A stretch of 64,000 bases of DNA from Volvox africanus (GCA_030268105.1 BSDZ01000009.1:1811501-1875500); one strand, 5' to 3'; shown: positions 10,324 through 22,243, counted from the stretch's first letter. Notes: generated by a model from the letters alone, not told the origin. Translations and numbers: made by a program.

Positions 10324-11993
10324 TGTTGTTTCTCTCCTTCGCTCATGCACTTTATCTGCACGTCTGAGCGTTAGATACTAGTGCCGGAGTGCTCTTAGGA
10401 CAGTGAAGCACTCTAATGCGAATTGTCGCAGGCAGTGGAACACTTCGGAGCAAGGAAAGACTCAACTTACAATGGTTGACAGGTGATAGCGATATGATCG
10501 GCCGTCAGACCCCATGGGCAGTGTTGTGCTACGGTTCATTTTCCACCGATGTGTAGGTCGATGCGACCCTACGAGGCGAAGTGCTATCTTGATGAACGCA
10601 TGAACGATCAATGCATATGAATGAACTTGCATGATATAAATGTATTTGTATATATTTATATATGCATTTGGCATGTCACCATTATCCATCGCGACATCGC
10701 ATCATGGCAAATCCGCCTAGCATGCATGAAATACCGAATCATTGAAGTGCGCATTATGCTCGTGCTACGAAACGATGAGTAATATTATTGGATATAATAT
10801 TACTTCATTACAGCACACGTTGAGAGCGCCGCACCCGTTGCGATACATGCCTTGCAACCGAATATCGTTATTCAGACCCTTGCATCATGCGAATGCCGGA
10901 AAGGCTTATACGTTGTTATGCTTGGACATCGCCTATACGCAGTAGGGTTGTCACACTTAGGATAGGCCTCCTAGTGTGAATCGTACGGCATTGCGATGCT
11001 GCAAGTATAACAGATGCGAGGACGGCTAAGCAAGATAAGACATTCGATACTGGAGAACACTCGTGTGTTCTACATTATCATTGCTATACGCTACTCTACT
11101 TAGCCCGAGCTAAGCCTAAACTTCACTATCACCGCCGCGTGATGATTGCTTGCTTCCGGTGCTGACGGCGATTACGTCCATTGCACCGTTTCGATCTGTA
11201 AGACTGTAAGTTATATCTCTTCTTGTCTTGAAGTCTTCCGCTGTCTCTGTTTGCTCGTGTTTGCCTTGCTGTACTTGCAAGTGCTCGCGCATCGGTGTTG
11301 AAAGCCTTCAGACGTGCAGATACTTATGAGCAAACACGAAGGAGAGGTACAACAGGCAGCGATCATCACATGGGTGACAGTGAAGCTGAGGCTTAGCTCA
11401 GGCCAACAGCATGGCAATAGAGTGACTATCATTAGTATCAGGTCAGATAAGCATTCGGATGCTTATCCAGATAATATTCGACTCTCTACCCAGCCATCCT
11501 TGCATCTCTTATACTCGCAATATCAGTACACGGTACAACTCACACTGGGTCATCGATCCCAAGTGTGATCAGCTTTAGTGTGTATCTTCGATATCCAAAT
11601 ATATCAATAAATAAGCCTTGCCGGCATTCACAAGATGTAAGGGTCCGAATAGTGATATTCGATTGTCAATCAACCACTGTGACTTCCACACTTCTCACAC
11701 TCGCAAACCATATGTGCCAAACATGGAGTGATAATATGACAAATATTATTACTTGACGATTTCTATCACTATTATGCCTTGCACCCTAGTCTCTCCAACC
11801 AAGTCGAGTGTTCGCTTGGTGGGTGCATGAGTGATGCCGCTGGCTTTGCAAGACGACAAGTTGCAATGCACAACGTGTCTAGCTAAATATATGCAAATAT
11901 ATTTATTACTAGAATGCATATATTACGTTCGCTTATCACCTTGTAAAGTTGCATCAACCCACGCATAAATAATAATCAAACTGTAATACAACA
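10324..11993 (-). repeat. 5' LTR of gypsy element 2, split by a solo LTR
   Basis: The LTR starts TGTTGTTTCTCTCC at 10324 and ends GTAATACAACA at 11993. Once the nested 833-bp solo LTR and one duplicated GGCAG are removed it is about 830 bp, as long as its relatives. The leader of element 2 (about 9623-10028, with a primer-site-like sequence) lies to its left and the leader of element 3 to its right. Confidence 0.7.
10522..11354 (+). repeat. Solo LTR with 5-bp target duplication (GGCAG)
   Basis: An 833-bp LTR from TGTTGTGCTACGG to GAGGTACAACA, flanked on both sides by GGCAG (10517-10521 and 11355-11359). It is the reverse complement of the LTR at 63136-63959, so the two form a large inverted pair across the window. 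No internal domain is attached, as expected after LTR-LTR recombination of a plus-strand element. Confidence 0.85.
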
Positions 11994-12286
11994 TTCAACT
12001 GGTCAGGACTCAGGTTCAGACCAGCAGCCACAGCAACGAATGAGGAACAATCCGTTTGACCTGCGGCTCAGAGCACAAGCTCATGCAAGCGACCCAGCAA
12101 AGCTACACGGACAGCAAAACAATTACAAACTGGAAGCGGTGTTGACCATAATAGCTCGCCCAAGCTCCTCCATGAATGTATCTAATGGGCTATGCTGATT
12201 GCTGCCGATGTTAATCATAGTAGGGACCTACTCACACGACATCAGGGTAAGGCAGTCCGTAAACGAACATGGTCTCGCTGCCAAAC
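11994..12286 (-). mobile_element. Leader of gypsy element 3
   Basis: This non-coding stretch aligns with the leader of element 2 (about 9740-10020): a shared GACTCAGGTTCAGACCAG-type block, the CAATTACAAACTGGAAG block and the terminal primer-site-like GTCTCGCTGCCAAA. It abuts the LTR at 12287 and is cut on its left by the LTR of element 2, which dates element 2 as the younger insertion. Confidence 0.65.
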
Positions 12287-13122
12287 TGTTGTATCTCTCT
12301 TCCGTCACTCATGCACTTAATCTGCACGTCTGGGCGTTAAGTGCTAATGCCGAGATGCTTACAAGACAGCAAAGCATCCAAACGCACTCTAAGGGGCAGT
12401 GGAAAACTTCAGGGCAAAAACGATTACAACTTACAGTCAATTAGATGTGTAGCAATATGTCCGGCTATCAGAACTGCTGATAGGTGATCATCATCCAACC
12501 GACGAGCAATGCTCAGGCTTGGCTCGGGCTGATCACAGCGTATTATAGTTCAATGTGATGATATTGAAAACAACCCGCTTAGGTCTTGATAAAAGCCTGC
12601 TCTATTTGGCCATCCTCACACTTGTTATACTCGTGAGACCGATACACGGTACAACTCACACCAGATCGTTGATCCTCAAGTGTGACAAACCCTAGGAGCT
12701 TATCACAGATATTCGCATATAATATTATCAAGCCTTCCCGACATTTATGCAATGCGAAGGATCAACTTTCAATATTCAGTTAGCGACTAACCATCACGAT
12801 CGTCGGACTTCTCACACTCATGTGTTGCTTGTGCCAGCATTGAAGTAATAATATAACAAATATTATTACCTAACAATTCATGCCATTATATTGCTCATGG
12901 ACCTCGTTCCATGAGTCGAGTCGAACGTTCACTGGCGCCGCATTAGTGATGCCGTTGGCATTGTGAGACAAAGAGTCCTATTTGTTTGAACTCTATAATG
13001 CATAACCAGTTAAATATATACAAATATATTTATTAATAGCGATGCACTAATTACGTTCGCTTATCGTCTTTTGCTAGGTCGCATCGACCAGCACATCGAT
13101 GATATCTAACCGTAATACAACA
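12287..13122 (-). repeat. 5' LTR of gypsy element 3
   Basis: An 836-bp unit from TGTTGTATCTCTC to CGTAATACAACA. It shares the CTGCACGTCTG, CATCCTCACACTTGTTATACTCG and ATATATACAAATATATTTATTA blocks with the LTR of element 2. The sequence on its right belongs to yet another gypsy copy. Confidence 0.75.
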
Positions 13123-13604
13123 GTATTCTCCGGGTCGATCAGGTACCAGTATGCAGGCGGAGGTACTGGGATCATGTTCTTTGCACTTCTTATAATGTTT
13201 CAAAAATAGATACCGATTAGAACGGCATGGATTAATGAGTTCATCCAAATGGTATGGCCTGAGCAATCCATAGACAAAACGTTTCACAACCCAAAGGATT
13301 TACAAAGGGCATTCCTGTCATCGCTCACTATAGTGTCCAAGGAAAACTTTTGTCCAATGCAGTTTCTATTTCCATGAAAATGTTCAAATCAATACGCATT
13401 GCGATTAGCTCGTCCATGCATGATTGTCCTATTTGTGCGGAATCTAGTATGCATTTATCAGCATGCATAGTGCGGATCAGGGATTTTGCCTGGGGACCCC
13501 GGGGGCTTTGCCCGGGTTCTCCACCATCTTGGCAGTTTCATAGTGACGGTGAAACTGCACGGTCACTTTGCGACATTTACTCACAGAAAAATTCAGTAGT
13601 TTAA
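13123..13604 (-). pseudogene. Gypsy gag-pol linker fragment (element 4)
   Basis: Minus-strand residues KHYKKCKEHDPSTSACILVPD (about 13210-13150) match the linker of element 1 (TKYRRCRRQSPDTAACVLVPS) and element 2. Further right a short open frame ends ELIAMRIDLNIFMEIE (about 13410-13350), possibly more of the same polyprotein. This suggests element 3 inserted into an older, related element. Only the linker match is firm. Confidence 0.5.
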
Positions 13605-13934
13605 AGAAAAAATAATATTTTTATTTTTCAATTTCGTATTTTTCCTTTCACAGTGCCTAGTTCAGGGACATAGTCTCACGCACCTAGGGACAGACGAAGG
13701 TCGTCCAGGGCAGCCCTAACAGCAGCAATAGCCTCGACGGTCATGCGCCAACCCGGCTGTGGATAGAAGGGTTCCGGGGGTTATTTATCCACCACTGCTG
13801 CCACTGAAAGTAGTCCAAATCCCTAGCAGTTGTTGCTGGGTCTTTGATAACTGGCACGATTTTTCCTTCTCTTTTTATTTACTTATTGATATAGATATAT
13901 ATTCTTTTCAGGCGTGGAGCCTGAGACTCCCAAT

Positions 13935-14120
13935 GTTAGAGCGTCTTGCACTTGAACCCGTAAGGAAAGGTTGACTTATGTTGCAAAGTTTCAGAAAACG
14001 GTTACGACCCATCACGCGAAGGCTTCAATCTAAAAGTTCTCTCTCTATCCTCCTCGCTTCCTCCAAGGGCATTAAATGCCCTGGTTGCTTAGGAGGCCGA
14101 AACGACCTCTGTACGGGTTC
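13935..14120 (+). repeat. Dispersed repeat, inverted copy at 20865-21055
   Basis: Blocks such as GCGAAGGCTTCAATCTAAAA and TAGGAGGCCGAAACGACCTC recur in reverse complement near 20870-21050. The pair brackets most of the exostosin-like gene. No coding potential is evident. The rest of 13605-14400 shows only AT-rich sequence and the mini-element at 14226. Confidence 0.65.
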
Positions 14121-14225
14121 AGTGTCTCTTCACTTTGGGGGTTACCCTCAAAAGCTAGGAGTCTTTCTGATATCCAGGCGTTTCACCACTATCCCTGGTC
14201 ACCTCATCTTATACTTCCTAACTAG

Positions 14226-14329
14226 TGTTGTATCTCTGTTGTGTCGGCCAACAAAGGCCCGATCGGAAGGATGACCATCTGAGGTCCAGAATCCTTTGAC
14301 ACTGCCCGTAGATATCCCAGGATACTACA
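14226..14329. mobile_element. 104-bp TG..CA mini-element with 5-bp target duplication
   Basis: Begins TGTTGTATCTC and ends GATACTACA, flanked by ACTAG on both sides (14221-14225 and 14330-14334). The interior (TGTCGGCC, GGAAGGATGACC, TTTGACACTGCCCGTAGAT) matches the copy at 7664-7758. It lies just upstream of the first recognised exon of the exostosin-like gene. Confidence 0.75.
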
Positions 14330-14400
14330 ACTAGACCATCTTTATGTAACATCTCAAACACAAAATTAACTTCGGTTAATTTCTAATTATTTCTTCTTAG

Positions 14401-17400
14401 ATGCTACAACATATTCTTTCCCGGAACAGGTGCAGCAACCGTGGCTGGTGCCAGAGCCGGGGCGTAAACCACCTCATGGAGCCCCATGATGACCCAGAGG
14501 AACGCTGGTGCAAATGCCACTCGTTCTTCCACGGCAAGACCTGTGAAATCTCCGACCCCATCCACTGCTACCGCAACTGCAGCGGTGTAGGCACGTGCTT
14601 AAACGGCTGGTGCCACTGCCAGCCCGGATATTGGGGTCATGGCTGCACGAGGACGAAGGCATATAGCAGCAACGTAGGTACGTAACTATTGACCCAGCAA
14701 GATAAGGATTGGTTGATGAAATTTGTGGTTGGTGAAATTTGTGAGGAAGCACTTATGTGCGGGCCCGCTGTTTATGATAGGTCCATTCCCCTTTCCGCCA
14801 ATACATATACTATGCTTAGTTGTACCAGGTTGAGTGATTTGCTCCTTAACAGAACTTCCAGGCAGGTCTAGCTACTCACTTTCCGCCTTCCCTGACGATA
14901 CGCACACAGGCTGGCGACCCAACCATGCGGCCATCAAGATCTACGTGTACGACTTGCCCAGCATAATCATCCATCGCCGCGAGTTCAAAGACCAATGGTG
15001 CGTGAGGCATTATGTCATCTCACCCGTATTTGACCCGTGGTATCATTTGTTTCCTTGTCATCTGAAGTATAAGAGTCCGTTAAGAGTCCTTGTGGTTGAT
15101 ACAGCGAGGCATTTGAGGTGACCTTCAATTGTTTTACTTTTGTTTTACCTTCTTTAACTGTTTTACTTTTTAGCATTTCAATGTTTTAAAATTGCCCATG
15201 TGTTCTCTCAAGTCTTAATCATTTCTTGGGTGCCCTACATTACGTTCTTTCCTTAATGCATTCCTTCAGGTCGTACATTGACTTGATGTACAACGCAGAA
15301 TTGGAGTTTACGGAGCAGTTGTTGGGGGACTGGTCCGTGCGGACGGAAAACCCATGGGAAGGTGTGGGGAAAGTCAAACGGAGTCCTGCGAGTACTGAAA
15401 TGAGACGTTGTTGGGATTCCAAAATCGCACTTGAAAACTCCTTGCGGATGTAGAAGGCGAGAAGCATTTCTTGGGAAAATAACTTGACCCTAATAACGGG
15501 CAGAAACTTTCAACTTGTCAATTTACACGCGGGGAGTTTACGAGTAGAACTCACAAACCCGCTGCATAACGCCAGAAAAGATGAGGAGCCGCTTTCCTTA
15601 TCTTCCTTAGGCTCCGAAACCTCCGATGTTATGGACCTCTGTTTTGCATCACGCACCACCGTACGTTTGCAAATGACCACAAACTACTCGTCAATCCTCA
15701 ACACCCATCACCACCCACCCATCGCCAAGCACCCATCACGACCATCTCCCCTAGGTCTCATATGATAGATAGCATGTTGTTGTTTCCCATGCCCTTCTCT
15801 GAAGCCCCTTCTATTTTATGTACCGTGATTGTGATGCTCATCTCGCAACCTGACCCCAAACACGACTAAATCCCTTCTTGCTTGCTCCCTTGCTTCCTGT
15901 AGCTGCGCTCTTCTACGTGCCAACGTTCACCTATTGGTATACGGGTAAGCGTGAGGATGGGGAGGCAGGGCTTTCAGCATGACCTGCTGCACCCCGCCGC
16001 CCGTTCATCTCCGTTTGTCTCCTTGGCCCGCTACACCTCCGTCGATACCACCTACCCTGCTTCTAACATTTAAGTAGTTACTTTTCTTTGGCATTTATTT
16101 TGTTCTTAATTGTACTCCCCCATTCCTTCCTGCGTTCCCGCCACCCCCACTCCCACCTGACCCTCCTATCTGCAGGTAACATAGGGCACCCCACCTTCAT
16201 CATCCAGCACGTTGTCCACCACCTACAGCACTTGGCGCCATTCTTCAACATGACGGGGGGTCGCAACCACATCATGTGGTCCACGAATGACCGAGGTGCC
16301 TGCAAGCTGCAGATGTCGCAACTGGAGATGCAACACCCAATCAAGGTAGACGGAGTGCTTGATGCGCCCTGAGCCTGTTCGGGATTTTGTATTGGTCTGT
16401 GACGAGAGCCGTGGAATGTGGTTTCGGTATGCAGAATGGAAAGCACGGAAGGTAAAACACAGGGCGCACATGTACGAGCAAGAGATAGACATATGACTAT
16501 GTGTATGATATGCACATGCGTACATATATATGTGGTCTGCACAGCGTTTAGGGTTTTAGGGTTTAGACCCTAAGTTTAAACCCTAAGGTTTAAACCCTAA
16601 AACGCTAAAACCCTAAAACCCCTTACACTTACGTCCCTTCACACTGATCCCTGGAACTGCACGCAAACAAAATCACACAAACTCAACCCGTGATATGGAC
16701 CTCGCTTACCTACAACTCCCATACCCGTACCCTCGAGTCGCACGTTCCCCACCTTCCCCACCTGCCTAACCGCAAAATGGCGACCGCAGTTGGTTCACTT
16801 CGGTCAATCGCCTCGCCACGCCTATCTTCATAAGGGCCACGTGAAAGGCACCGGTACTGCACTTGAGACATACATGGGCGGTATGGGCAGCCTGCTGGAG
16901 CCGCTGCCACTGCCCGGGCACCGCTTCCAGGGCTTTCCCGAGTTCAACGCGCTCGACCTCCTGGAAGAGCATGAGATCTGTATACGGTGCGTGTCACCCG
17001 CTGGTGGTTTCGGTGCGTGTCAATGGAAGGGCGAGATGAGAGGGACGGAGGGTGAGGGGAGAGGAACCGGGCCTCCACTCCTCCGCACTACGTTTTGGTG
17101 GACGGAGTCTATGTGGGGCCCTTGATGGAGGGGCAGAGTTGCAGTCACATGCAGCCATCTTGCGACGGCAGGAGACCATGACTTCATCGCCATATCAAAC
17201 GATGCCGTACTGTACTTCACTGTATTACAGGGCGGAGAAGGACGTGGTGGCGCCCAATGTACTCCACAACGCCTGGGTGAAGCCAACGGCGTATGGCAAG
17301 GTTTGTGTCAAAGAGAGCAAGTGCGTGTATTTGTGTGAATGCATGTATATAACTTATTGGGCAGTGTTATCCAAGTCGAGTTTTGTGAGCTATTGTTTTG

Positions 17401-20400
17401 CACATTGAGTAGATATGTGTTGTAAGATGTGGCACCCATTCAACCCACCTTCACTCTCAAGGCTTCGTCTTGTTACACGGGGAATGTACTGGGCCTCATG
17501 TCGAATACACACATAATCGAAACCCTTATGCACTTAGGATAAGCGCACGTACACAAGTGCACATCGTGCCATATGCATGCCCCGGCTCATCAGGTGTGGG
17601 AGACACGTTTTGTGAACGGCGAACGAGTGGTGACTCGTAAACCTGAGGACCCGGCCAACCGCGACATTATGATGTTCTTCGGAGGATACACAAAGTGAGA
17701 CCGCCTGGGGAAGGGGTTAGAATAAGATCGCGAATGCAATGAAATTAACCGCGAAACCGCGAATGGTGAAGGTTAGGGGAATGGCGTTTCAGGCAAGGGA
17801 TGCATCGCTGGGAGCTGAGCCGTTAAAGCGGCAATTCGGTCTAATTTGGGATATTTACTGGAAGACTTAAGGAACCTGCCACCATTGTACAGTACCTGCC
17901 ACCATTGCACTGGCGGGCTGACTGCTTTTGTATTTCGTTTCTGGGCAGGCGAAAATCAAACACAACTGGATCCCAGTCTAGATCCAGATCCAAACGCGCG
18001 CGCATTTGCACGGTACGAGATATTGCTACCGCCCCTTCTGTGCTATTGAATTACACACTTTCTATTATACGCAACATGTAACCCCCTAGGTTTGTGATGC
18101 TTTTGCTGCACCCATACTAAACGCTTAGTCTGTATCCCTCTCATTCTTCACTCTATGGCTGGTGCTGGCCTGATCCGATCAGGCTTTTAAGGTGTTTCAC
18201 TTTTAAGCACGAAGGCATACAGATACCTTTTTGCTGCTGCCCTCCCTGCCCTGATCACAACAGACCCATCATGACGTACAGTCAAGGTGTACGGCAGGCC
18301 CTTAAACTCCTGTTTGGACCGGCCGGCAAATATGACCCTGCGGTAAGTTTGTTGTCTGATATACAGGCATGGGTTTCTATGGTAAACGGTTCAGCGCGTG
18401 GCGCTTCCTGGGGTATCTACCGGTAGTGTCCAGGATTGGAGCATATTAGGTCATCTTTCCGGATGGGCTTTTGTAGGCCGACACAACAGAGATACAACTA
18501 TGGTATCGAGATGGGCTAGGTTTGACTCATGTTCGAACACCAGTGCTGGCGGGCTGATGTAGCCTGGCGATGTGGGGATGAGGAATCTTGCAGGGATCTT
18601 CCTCTCCAGGGGGGGGCACCCTGCCGCCGGATGTGAGGATATATATCGGATGTATATCCACGAGAAGGGGCTACGGGTAGTGTCAAAGACCACAGATGGT
18701 CATCCTTAGTAGGCCGACACAACAGGGATACAACAGTGCTAGACAATCAATACGAACCCTAGATCGTGTCTGTGTCTCTGATCTTGTTTTCATGAGGTGT
18801 TTGGAATGAGGTATATAGTATATTAAGCATGTAAGCCCAGGTGGGTGTATGAAAGTTATGTACATGAACAAGGACTTCCTTTCATTCATTCATGTAAAAT
18901 CCAGCGGGCTGGATTGCGAAATCCCATGTTGCATAACAGAACATCATAGCCATGTCCATCATAATGACGTCTAGTAATAGGGGGATTGGTAATTTATTTG
19001 TTAGCTGTTGTAGTTAGTTATACTGTCCCCAAATGGCATGATGGCTTCCCCGAAGGCATCCATCCATTATGGGCAGCCGTCGTGCAGATCTGTTATAACT
19101 TACTAAAGAATAACCCACCCGTCTAGAAAACGTAAAAGTGGCGTGCATTACGTGACAGTATACAACATGTCTTTATATTATATCATATTGCACTCCACCT
19201 ACATCCAGGATGGGGTGGTGCTGTGAGTGCCCCACCCACATGCTGGGTAGATAGGCATATGCTTTCATTACAGGGGCTAAAGGAGAAACGATAACTGCCC
19301 GTTCGACGATAACCACATACAGGGCCCCAATGCACGTAAGGACATCGTCGTGACTGGGCCCATACGTGAGTCCTCCAATCTTCTTCATGTAGTATCTTGA
19401 TAATGATTAGGATGTCTAATCCTGACATTAACTAGCGAGTTCTTTCTTAGGGCATAATGCAACACCACTACATTCCGCTATGATAGAATTATTATTAGGT
19501 GGTATTTTTGCTCTATTCATGCATGGCGGGACATGTAGCCTCTAGGAGATGCAAATGATCAGATATTTGTTAATGGATTAATATTCCCCTGGACTCGGGG
19601 AGTGGTAACTTCTCCAAGGGTATGGAGAGACGAAGCACAAGTACATTCCCTACTAGACCAGTGCATGGAAAGATCAGGAAGAGGGGACTGGGGAAGGGGC
19701 GTGCTGCTGTAGCTAGTCATGTAAGCTGTCTTTCATGCCTTTTGGCATGCGAGCTCGTGTTTCCCGCATAGCTTCCCCCATCCTCCCCCCCCACCATTCT
19801 ATACAGCCGACGCTGTGGACATGATGCATCGATCCAAGTTCTGTGTAGCTCCCATGGGTACCGGCTGGGGCATCCGGCTCACAGAAGCCATGGTCACTGG
19901 ATGCGTCCCTGTCATCATTCAGGATCACGTTTACCAGGTGAGTGTATATATAGAGTTGTACTGGGGCCCTAGGGGATAGGTGTTCTTCATCCCTGTTGCC
20001 AGAGTTCAACCCTCCCACAAGATGACGGGTCGTTGAGACTGCAGCTATCAGCTTAACAAACAAAGATGTTTTTAAATAGTATTTTAGCGCCTCGTGGAGG
20101 AAGGTTTCCGTGCCCCTGTCCGTTGTGTTACCGAACTACTGTAGTCCCATCCATCGTTTATGCAAACCCTTCGCTCATCCACTTGCTTCCTTCCCCCTTC
20201 TCACGATCCCCTTGCCCCTTCTCAGCCGCTATGGGACGTGGTGCCTTTTGAGGAGTTTTCCCTCCGCTTTTCCCGGACGGATGTCACCGATTTGGTGGAG
20301 CATTTAGACGACGTCACACCGGCGCAACTGGCCATGCTGCAGGTGCGTGGTTGTGTGTGTGTATGACACTATGACGTACGAAGCACTCTTCTCCAAAACA

Positions 20401-21611
20401 GGGAGGGACCTGATGGGGCCTCAAGCAAGCACCTCGCACTCGACCAAGGTGTTGGTGTGCAGGAGGTTCTTGTAGGATGACTGAGCCTCGTCCGTTTGAC
20501 AAGATGCTATTGGGACAATCCCTCGCGTCCTTGTTCCCCACATCCGGTTTTTCTACCTAAGATTGTTCACACTATCCACTGTAACTGCCGCATCTCCTTG
20601 GCTGTCCATCGTGGCGGCACCACACACAGGCTGGAGTAGAGAAGCATCACAGGTGAGCTGCTCTGGCCGCGGTTATAATAGGCGTCTCTGAGTTGTGCTC
20701 GGTTCCGGAGCCTGGGGCAGGGGGCCTCTGGGGCGCGGTCGCTGCCGGGGTGGCGTGCATCAAATCGTCAGTTACACCTTCCACAGCATTTCCCTGTTCA
20801 GGTCTTAAACTGATTCCTGCTGCACCCAGAACCTCATAAGCGAGGAGATACTGAACCCGTACAGAGGTCGTTTCGGCCTCCTAAGCAACAAGGCCATTAA
20901 CACCCTTGGGAAGAAGCAAGGAAGAAAGAGAACTTTTAGATTGAAGCCTTCGCTTTGTTGTATCTCTGTTATGTCCGCCTACGAAACCGTCCTGAGACTT
21001 AGTAATATATAAGTCAACTTTTCCTACGGATTCAAGAGCTAGACGCTCTAACACCCTGTCTAATTCAATTCTTTTGTCGGCTGTTGCGGTTCGAGAGTCG
21101 AGACCTCATATGACATGATTATTGATATTGCCTTTTCTTCTAACAATACTGAAAGACCTTCAACTAGGACGTGTTGTGAAACTGACGTCGCAACAGTTGA
21201 GAAAAGGTCCAGTTCAGCACAACGCTGGACAAGCGAGCTGACACTATGCCTCGAGCCACAAAGACACTCCAAAGTCTGGGCGAGCAATAGATGTTACAAT
21301 CAGCTAACAAATGCAATTCAGCTTCGCGGAATAAATAGCGACTTGGTGAAAGGTCGTACATAAGACCCCTATATAATATCACAACAGGACGTCACTTTCT
21401 CAAGGGCGTTGGCCAAAGTCTTTGTGATGTTTTCCAACCAGAAGCATTTTCGATCCTTCTCCCCAGGGCCTTCATGTGGGATACGCACTATGGCGGGCTG
21501 GCCTATAACTTCACCCTCACCGCCCTCAAGCGTCGCGCCATCAGTCTCTGGAGTGGCAACTACCACCGACGCAGTGATCGTCGCCACCAGCTGCGCAGTG
21601 TTAGACGATAG
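14401..21611 (+). CDS. Exostosin-family (GT47) glycosyltransferase with EGF-like module
   Basis: Predicted Golgi or ER glycosyltransferase. Exons that join in phase: 14401-14677, 14910-14997, 15270-15361, 15903-15944, 16176-16345, 16790-16986, 17231-17300, 17594-17694, 18264-18342, then 19807-19937, 20226-20342, 20630-20652, 21467-21611 (stop TAG). The first exon is Cys-rich and EGF-like (CSNRGWC...HGKTCE...CSGVGTCLNGWCHC). It is followed by the GT47 start KIYVYDLPS, LEFTEQLLGDWSVRTENPWE, NDRGACKL and the diagnostic C-terminal block RSKFCVAPMGTGWGIRLTEA-MVTGCVPVIIQD. This EGF-plus-exostosin pattern is, from memory, common in volvocine algae. Caveats: no start codon or signal anchor was found upstream, where transposons begin. 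The join 18342 to 19807 is out of phase, so a small exon may be hidden in a repeat-filled intron, or the gene may be broken. Introns hold telomere-like and mini-element sequence. Confidence 0.82.
16545..16622. repeat. Interstitial telomere-like repeats, head to head
   Basis: TTTAGGG and TTTTAGGG units are followed directly by CCCTAAA and CCCTAAAA units in the opposite orientation, within the intron between exons 16176-16345 and 16790-16986 of the exostosin-like gene. TTTAGGG is the plant-type telomere unit and TTTTAGGG that of Chlamydomonas. Confidence 0.8.
18405..18742 (-). mobile_element. Two degraded mini-element copies in an intron
   Basis: The reverse strand shows TGTATCTCTGTTGTGTCGGCC at about 18500-18475 and a similar start at about 18738-18710, each followed by the GATGACC..TGACACTACCCGTAG interior known from 14226-14329. 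Left ends are missing and no target duplication is seen. They lie in the long intron (18343-19806) of the exostosin-like gene. Confidence 0.55.
20865..21055 (-). repeat. Inverted copy of the 13935-14120 repeat
   Basis: Reverse complement of 13935-14120 with several substitutions. Around 20956-21010 it contains a TTGTTGTATCTCTGTTATGTCCGCC stretch resembling the head of the mini-element family. It lies in the last long intron of the exostosin-like gene, between exons 20630-20652 and 21467-21611. Confidence 0.6.
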
Positions 21612-22001
21612 GTAAATGTCGGTGACCGGAGTCATAAAAGACGCTCAGAAATCTTGTTAGAGGGCTGGTAGTTTGCGTTGCAGAGTGGGGAGACGTGCTT
21701 GCGGCGGGGTCTCATCACTCTGGGGAACTGAGGATGGCGGCGGGTTGGGGACCCCGGCCCGTCCGTTACCTGGTAAACTGCTATGAGGACCAGTAATCAA
21801 CGCGTCGTCGAGGACTGGCTCCGTGGGTAAGCCAATGCTATTTCTGAAATGGGACCTCCGGAACGTGGTTTCGGAGCTGACTGGTAGCCGAAGATGGTTT
21901 TGCGGTATGGAGCTGGGCGGCGCAGCATGGGCTGGGGTGCGTGACGTCATGTGAAGGCCGCTATCAGGCATGTCAGAGGACAGGAGCGAGAGAATATTTG
22001 T

Positions 22002-22006
22002 TGTAA
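22002..22006 (+). terminator. TGTAA polyadenylation signal
   Basis: TGTAA, the usual volvocine polyadenylation signal, lies about 390 bases after the TAG stop of the exostosin-like gene. It is the first plausible copy seen downstream. Confidence 0.45.
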
Positions 22007-22243
22007 GGTATACGAATGGGTTCAAGGAAATGGGTGGACATGTGCGGGTCGGTGTAGATGGGTTCGGTGTACTCACGTTCTGCACATGGAAGCGGGGTAG
22101 GTATGTGAGGACAGTGCATTGGCGTAAGTGAAGGATAAGTGTGGCGATGATGCTGACCTGATGGATGTCCATCAAATATCTGATATGTCACAATGTTTGT
22201 CGGTGCGTCCATGGCGCCCCAGCCCGTGCTTCGTAATCAAGCT

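Noticed and set aside
17949..18012. Possible extra exon of the exostosin-like gene between good splice-like sites
   Set aside because: Skipping it joins 17694 to 18264 in phase with sensible GT47 sequence; including it breaks the frame.
19173..20063. Minus-strand ORFs in the 19-20 kb interval
   Set aside because: No family motifs; the longest overlaps the antisense of exon 19807-19937 of the exostosin-like gene.
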